Of a DNA stretch of 9,959 bases, positions 6,875 through 9,959 are shown piece by piece. Within the stretch, counting starts at the first letter, position 1; each line of letters begins with the position of its first letter. The stretch is from Acidobacteriaceae bacterium (lineage in GTDB: Bacteria; Acidobacteriota; Terriglobia; Terriglobales; Acidobacteriaceae): contig PLKU01000266.1 in assembly GCA_003140705.1 (NCBI GenBank), forward strand, positions 567 to 10,525, given 5' to 3'. A program made the position numbers and the translations under genes. Under the pieces are notes generated by a model, which was given only the letters and a program-made list of their open reading frames with translations, made no database searches and had not been told where the DNA came from.

Positions 6875-6875
6875 C

Positions 6876-8321
6876 GTGAACTATCCATTTTGGGACATTC
6901 CACATCTCGGCTCGGGCTGGGTGATTGGCATCATCGCCATCTTCCACGTCATGATCTCGCAGTTTGCCGTGGGCGGCGGGCTCTATCTGCCCATCGCTGA
7001 GCGCAAGGCCATGCGGATGGCCGACAAGAACATGAGCGCCGAGTGGCTCACGCAGCTCGCCCGGCACTCGAAGTTCTTCCTCATTCTGACCGGAGTCTTC
7101 GGTACCATCTCCGGCGTCGGCATCTGGTTCGCCATTGGTCTGACCCATCCTGAGGCCACCAGCACGCTCATCCACAACTTCGTCTTCGGCTGGGCCATGG
7201 AGTGGGTCTTCTTCATGGTCGAGCTCACCACTGTTGCCGTGTACTACTACACCTGGGACCGCATCGATCCCAGGCTGCATCTCAAGGTGGGCTGGGTCTA
7301 CGCGGGCGCCTCCATCGCGACACTGGTCATCATCAACGGCATTCTGACCTTCATGCTCACGCCGGGCGACACCTGGCTAGGCGTCGCCGGAACCGGCCAT
7401 GAAGCCAGCGTCTTCTGGAACGCCTTCTTCAATCCCACTTACTGGCCAAGTCTCTTCCTGCGCTGCTGCGTCTGCGCGTCATTGGCAGGCATCTGGGCAC
7501 TCATCACTTCTAGCCGCATTGACGGCGACAAGCATCTCGCGCTCAAGACCAGCCTCGTCAAGTGGAGCGTCAAGTGGCTCGTGCCCTCGTTCGTGGCCAT
7601 TCCGTTCCTCATGATCTGGTACCTCATGATGGTCCCCGAATCGCAACGCGCTTTGCTTTCGTTGGGCATTGACACCATCGGCGCGGGCACCTTCTCGGTC
7701 ATCACGCGCATTGCGCTGGTGATCATCGTCACCTCCGCTACCGTCGTCGGCGTCGCCTACTACCTGGCCTATCGCAACCCGGCGGAGTTCAATCTCTCCC
7801 ATGCGATGGCCGTGCTTCTGCTCGCCCTCATTGCCACAGGCTCCGGCGAATACGCGCGAGAGATGCTCCGTAAGCCCTATGTCATCGGCCGCTGGATGTT
7901 CTCCAATGGCGTGCGCGTGCCATACGTGGCTCGCATCAACCAGGAAGGCTACTTGGCTCATTCCATGTGGGTCTGGAACGGTCCGGTCCTGAATGACCGC
8001 ATCACGTCCATGGGAATCACTCCCCTGAACGATCCCAATCTCAGCTACACACGTGGCGAAGCCATCTTTCGCGGCGAGTGCGGCTCCTGCCACACGCTTT
8101 CCGGCTACCGTCCACTCAAGGAACTGCTCGCCGGCCGTGACCGCACCAACATCGGCAGCTTCATCACCATGCTGCAGGACTACAGGGCAGACTCGCCTTA
8201 CCGCCGCTTCATGCCTCCCATGGTCGGCAGCAAACAGGATGTCGATGACCTTACCGATTTCCTCAACGCACAGGTCAACTCGCCAGCCGCAAAGCCAGTG
8301 CTGGCGGCGGCCACAAAGTAG
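6876..8321 (+). CDS. CydA-like oxidase subunit I with fused C-terminal cytochrome c
   Basis: 481 residues from GTG 6876. The first 330 or so residues are a CydA-type membrane core with about eight to nine spans. Counterparts to E. coli CydA seen by eye: FH24 for the high-spin heme ligand H19; the helix ending VEL...YYYTWDR with E116 for E107; E109 one position away from the E99 site; and GEYAR (E325, R328) for the EYGR motif. The H186 and M393 sites that bind heme b558 appear as L195/R196 and A280, and the long quinol loop is missing. The C-terminal part is a cytochrome c domain: C402-G-S-C405-H406 with M446-P-P-M449 as probable axial ligand. I infer an oxygen (or NO) reductase subunit fed by its own heme c rather than directly by quinol. 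Published surveys of the bd superfamily describe CydA families with a fused cytochrome c (recalled, not checked). No cydB is present. The soluble domain should face the periplasm. Confidence 0.93.
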   Translation: MNYPFWDIPHLGSGWVIGIIAIFHVMISQFAVGGGLYLPIAERKAMRMADKNMSAEWLTQLARHSKFFLILTGVFGTISGVGIWFAIGLTHPEATSTLIHNFVFGWAMEWVFFMVELTTVAVYYYTWDRIDPRLHLKVGWVYAGASIATLVIINGILTFMLTPGDTWLGVAGTGHEASVFWNAFFNPTYWPSLFLRCCVCASLAGIWALITSSRIDGDKHLALKTSLVKWSVKWLVPSFVAIPFLMIWYLMMVPESQRALLSLGIDTIGAGTFSVITRIALVIIVTSATVVGVAYYLAYRNPAEFNLSHAMAVLLLALIATGSGEYAREMLRKPYVIGRWMFSNGVRVPYVARINQEGYLAHSMWVWNGPVLNDRITSMGITPLNDPNLSYTRGEAIFRGECGSCHTLSGYRPLKELLAGRDRTNIGSFITMLQDYRADSPYRRFMPPMVGSKQDVDDLTDFLNAQVNSPAAKPVLAAATK

Positions 8322-8341
8322 TCGTCGGTTAGGGCAGCAGA

Positions 8342-8374
8342 GCAAACTCCGGTACCCTCAGAGGGTCGGTTTGC
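8342..8374 (+). terminator. Bipartite stem-loop after the oxidase gene, possible terminator
   Basis: GCAAAC 8342-8347 pairs with GTTTGC 8369-8374, and ACCCTC 8354-8359 with GAGGGT 8361-8366 (the innermost pairs must open to make a loop). An asymmetric internal loop separates the two stems. It starts 20 bp after the oxidase stop, the right place for the end of the transcript, but no T-run follows. It may act as a 3' processing or stability structure rather than an intrinsic terminator. Confidence 0.45.
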
Positions 8375-8404
8375 TGTCGGAACAGGCGCACTGGGTATGA
8401 AGCC

Positions 8405-8734
8405 TTGCGACCAGGAACACAATTCGCGTTAGGATCGACCGCAATCGTGTACTTGTGTCTGTCCGCGATGCCACAGGAGCAACCTCGCGAACGGTACAGA
8501 TCTTCCGAACCCTCCGCGACAGATCCCGTATCGCCGGAGGTGCGAATCGACATCAATCATGCCACTGAGGCTGAGTTGCTCAAGGTCCCCGGGATGGCGC
8601 GCACCTGGGCGCGGTGAATTGTGCGATTCCGGCCTTACCGCAGCAAGCAGGACCTCGTGGATTCCGGCGTGGTCAGAAATGAGGTCGAAGATCGCTTCAA
8701 GAACTACGTAATTGCTCACCGTGACAGCAAATGA
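8405..8734 (+). pseudogene. ComEA-like helix-hairpin-helix protein interrupted by one in-frame TGA
   Basis: The frame from TTG 8405 gives a hydrophobic leader (ALGSTAIVYLCLSA, signal-like), a polar linker, then IDINHATEAELLKVPGMARTWAR before TGA at 8615-8617. Reading straight on in the same frame continues the domain without shift: IVRFRPYRSKQDLVDSGVV and on to DRFKNYVIAHRDSK, ending at TGA 8732-8734. The whole is about 109 codons with both HhH motifs of the ComEA/HhH_3 fold, a DNA-binding domain found in competence proteins and small exported proteins. The stop lies where relatives usually carry Arg/Gln/Lys (WAR-x-IV), so a CGA-to-TGA change is the likely cause. The true start is uncertain: TTG 8405 has a poor ribosome site, GTG 8447 is another option, and ATG 8398 is in a different frame. 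Sequencing error or recoding cannot be excluded. Confidence 0.7.
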
Positions 8735-8835
8735 TGCCGTGTTGTTGATCCAGGCTGAATTCTTGCGGCCCTGAACCGGGTTTTTCCTGCACTGCGTTTT
8801 GCACATGAGAAGAAATCTGTAAAGATAGAAGTGCT

Positions 8836-9959
8836 ATGACAGTCTCAACCCCTTCCCAAGTCTTTGCCGACCGAATTGGCCGGATTGAAGTTTCCGCAAC
8901 CATGGCTGTAGCTGCCGAGGCGGCCAAACTGCGCGCCCAGGGCGCAAACCTGGTGGATTTCGGGGCCGGCGAGCCTCATTTCTCCACTCCCAGGCACATC
9001 AAGGACGCAGCCATTGCGGCCATCGATGCCAATTTCACTCGTTATACCGTTGTCCCGGGCATTCCCGACGTGCGGAAAGCCATTGTCGAGCGCCATGCCG
9101 CGGACTTTGGATCGGACTACGGGTTAGACGAGGCCATCTTCACCACGGGCGGCAAGCTGGCGTTGTTCAACACCATTCAAATCCTCGTCGAACACGGTGA
9201 CGAGGTGATCCTGCCTGTCCCCTACTGGGTGAGCTTCAAAGACATTATCCAGTACGCCGGCGGCAAAGTGGTGTTTCTGGAGACCAGCGAGGCTGAGAGC
9301 TTTCGCATCACGGCCGATGCCATCGAGAAGGCCATCACCCCCAAGACAAAGGCCATCATCCTCAACTCGCCGTCGAACCCGGCGGGTTCGGTAGTCTCCG
9401 CTGATGATTTGGAGCGGATTGTTCACTTGGCGCACGAGCGGGGTATCTTCCTGCTTCTCGATGAGTGCTACGTGTACCTGAACTATGCCGGCAAGCCGGT
9501 CAGCGGCGGCTCGTTCACCTGGGCCAAGGAGCACCTGGTGGTGCTCGGATCGCTGTCAAAGACCTATGCCATGACCGGCTGGCGCGCGGGGTTCGCCCTG
9601 GCGCCGAAATCCGTGGTGTCGAACCTCAGCAAGCTCCAGTCGCAGTCCACGTCCAATACCACAAGCTTTGTGCAGAAGGCTGCCATTGCTGCCCTGACCG
9701 GATCGCAGCAATGTGTCTGCGATTTTCGGGCCGAGTTCATTGACTTGCGGGATTACATGCTTGCCAAGCTGCTTGAGATTCCCGGCATCACCTGCACCAA
9801 GCCTGAAGGCGCGTTCTACGTGTATCCGAACATCTCCGCTTACTTGGGCAAAGGAGGCATTCGAACGGCAACTGAGTTGGCCACCAAGCTTCTCCATGAG
9901 GCCAATGTCGTCACCGTGCCCGGCGAGGCGTTTGGAACCGCGGAACACATCCGAATCTC
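8836..9959 (+). CDS. Class I PLP-dependent aminotransferase, aspartate aminotransferase type (3' end outside window)
   Basis: 374 codons are visible from ATG 8836, and the reading frame leaves the right edge open. The family is usually about 390-400 residues, so only the last 20-30 are missing. The upstream AGATAGAAG is a weak ribosome site, but no other start fits the N-terminus. Fold-type I residues are in place: NSPSNPAG with N181, D209 and Y212 in LLLDECYVY, the PLP lysine K242 in SLSKTYAMTGWRAGF, and R373 in HIRIS, the carboxylate-binding arginine near the end. GAGEPHFSTP, YTVVPGIPDVRKAI and TTGGKLALFN resemble subgroup I-beta/gamma aspartate aminotransferases, as in Bacillus and Thermus. 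The expected reaction is amino-group transfer between aspartate and 2-oxoglutarate in the cytoplasm. Aromatic or glutamate/prephenate specificity is also found in this subgroup. It is separated from the broken HhH gene by 101 bp and is probably a separate unit. Confidence 0.92.
   Translation, partial: MTVSTPSQVFADRIGRIEVSATMAVAAEAAKLRAQGANLVDFGAGEPHFSTPRHIKDAAIAAIDANFTRYTVVPGIPDVRKAIVERHAADFGSDYGLDEAIFTTGGKLALFNTIQILVEHGDEVILPVPYWVSFKDIIQYAGGKVVFLETSEAESFRITADAIEKAITPKTKAIILNSPSNPAGSVVSADDLERIVHLAHERGIFLLLDECYVYLNYAGKPVSGGSFTWAKEHLVVLGSLSKTYAMTGWRAGFALAPKSVVSNLSKLQSQSTSNTTSFVQKAAIAALTGSQQCVCDFRAEFIDLRDYMLAKLLEIPGITCTKPEGAFYVYPNISAYLGKGGIRTATELATKLLHEANVVTVPGEAFGTAEHIRI

Noticed and set aside
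6765..6875. Heptad tract considered as a CRISPR or attachment site
   Set aside because: Units are 7 bp with no spacers, arranged as an inverted pair; no cas, integrase or transposase gene is in the window.
7479..8345. A 288-codon minus-strand open frame
   Set aside because: It lies wholly antisense to the CydA-like gene, has Asp/His/Gly-rich shadow composition, no ribosome site, and the plus-strand reading is unambiguous.
8771..8785. CCGGG followed by five T, considered as an intrinsic terminator before the aminotransferase
   Set aside because: Only a three-base stem can form with the upstream CCC; too weak to call.
8799..8825. TTGCAC ... TAAAGA considered as a sigma70 promoter for the aminotransferase
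   Set aside because: Spacing is only 15 bp and the -10 matches consensus at three of six positions.
1..9959. tRNA, rRNA, insertion sequence or phage genes
   Set aside because: No tRNA cloverleaf, rRNA-like tract, transposase, integrase or terminal inverted repeat was recognised on either strand.

Overview
This window looks like the chromosome of a moderately GC-rich, Gram-negative soil bacterium, most likely an Acidobacteriota member of the Terriglobia type. That placement is inferred from the style of the proteins (GH115 glucuronidase, KduD, a small ComEA-like helix-hairpin-helix protein, a bd-like subunit with a fused cytochrome c). No rRNA or tRNA gene is present to confirm it.

Layout. 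Positions 1-2093 (minus strand, running off the left edge) encode a secreted GH115 xylan alpha-glucuronidase. Positions 2272-2772 (minus) encode an Rrf2-family regulator with three cysteines placed to hold an Fe-S cluster. A 439-bp gene-free divergent region (2773-3211) separates it from a plus-strand respiratory cluster: a CydA-like polytopic membrane protein (3212-4339), a Rieske protein overlapping it by ATGA (4336-4821), a KduD-type sugar dehydrogenase (4869-5633), a fused b6/subunit-IV cytochrome b (5688-6764), a 111-bp spacer with an inverted heptad repeat (6765-6875), and a CydA-like oxidase subunit with a C-terminal cytochrome c (6876-8321). Then come a stem-loop (8342-8374), a small ComEA-like gene broken by one in-frame TGA (8405-8734), and a class I aminotransferase that runs off the right edge (8836-9959).

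How it may work together. The Rieske protein and cytochrome b form a quinol-oxidising core, but no cytochrome c1 gene is present. The only c-type heme motif in the cluster is the CXXCH in the tail of the CydA-like subunit. That subunit keeps the active-site histidine and one of the two acidic residues of bd oxidases, but it seems to lack the quinol loop and both axial ligands of heme b558. The simplest reading is a hybrid bc-bd respiratory module: quinol to Rieske/cytochrome b, to the tethered heme c, to a high-spin heme site that reduces O2 or possibly NO. The 375-residue membrane protein at the front of the cluster resembles the same CydA fold and may replace CydB. The divergent Rrf2 protein is a plausible redox, NO or iron-sulfur regulator. 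This module is the main point of interest. A carbohydrate enzyme (kduD) sits inside it, and a glucuronidase gene lies nearby.
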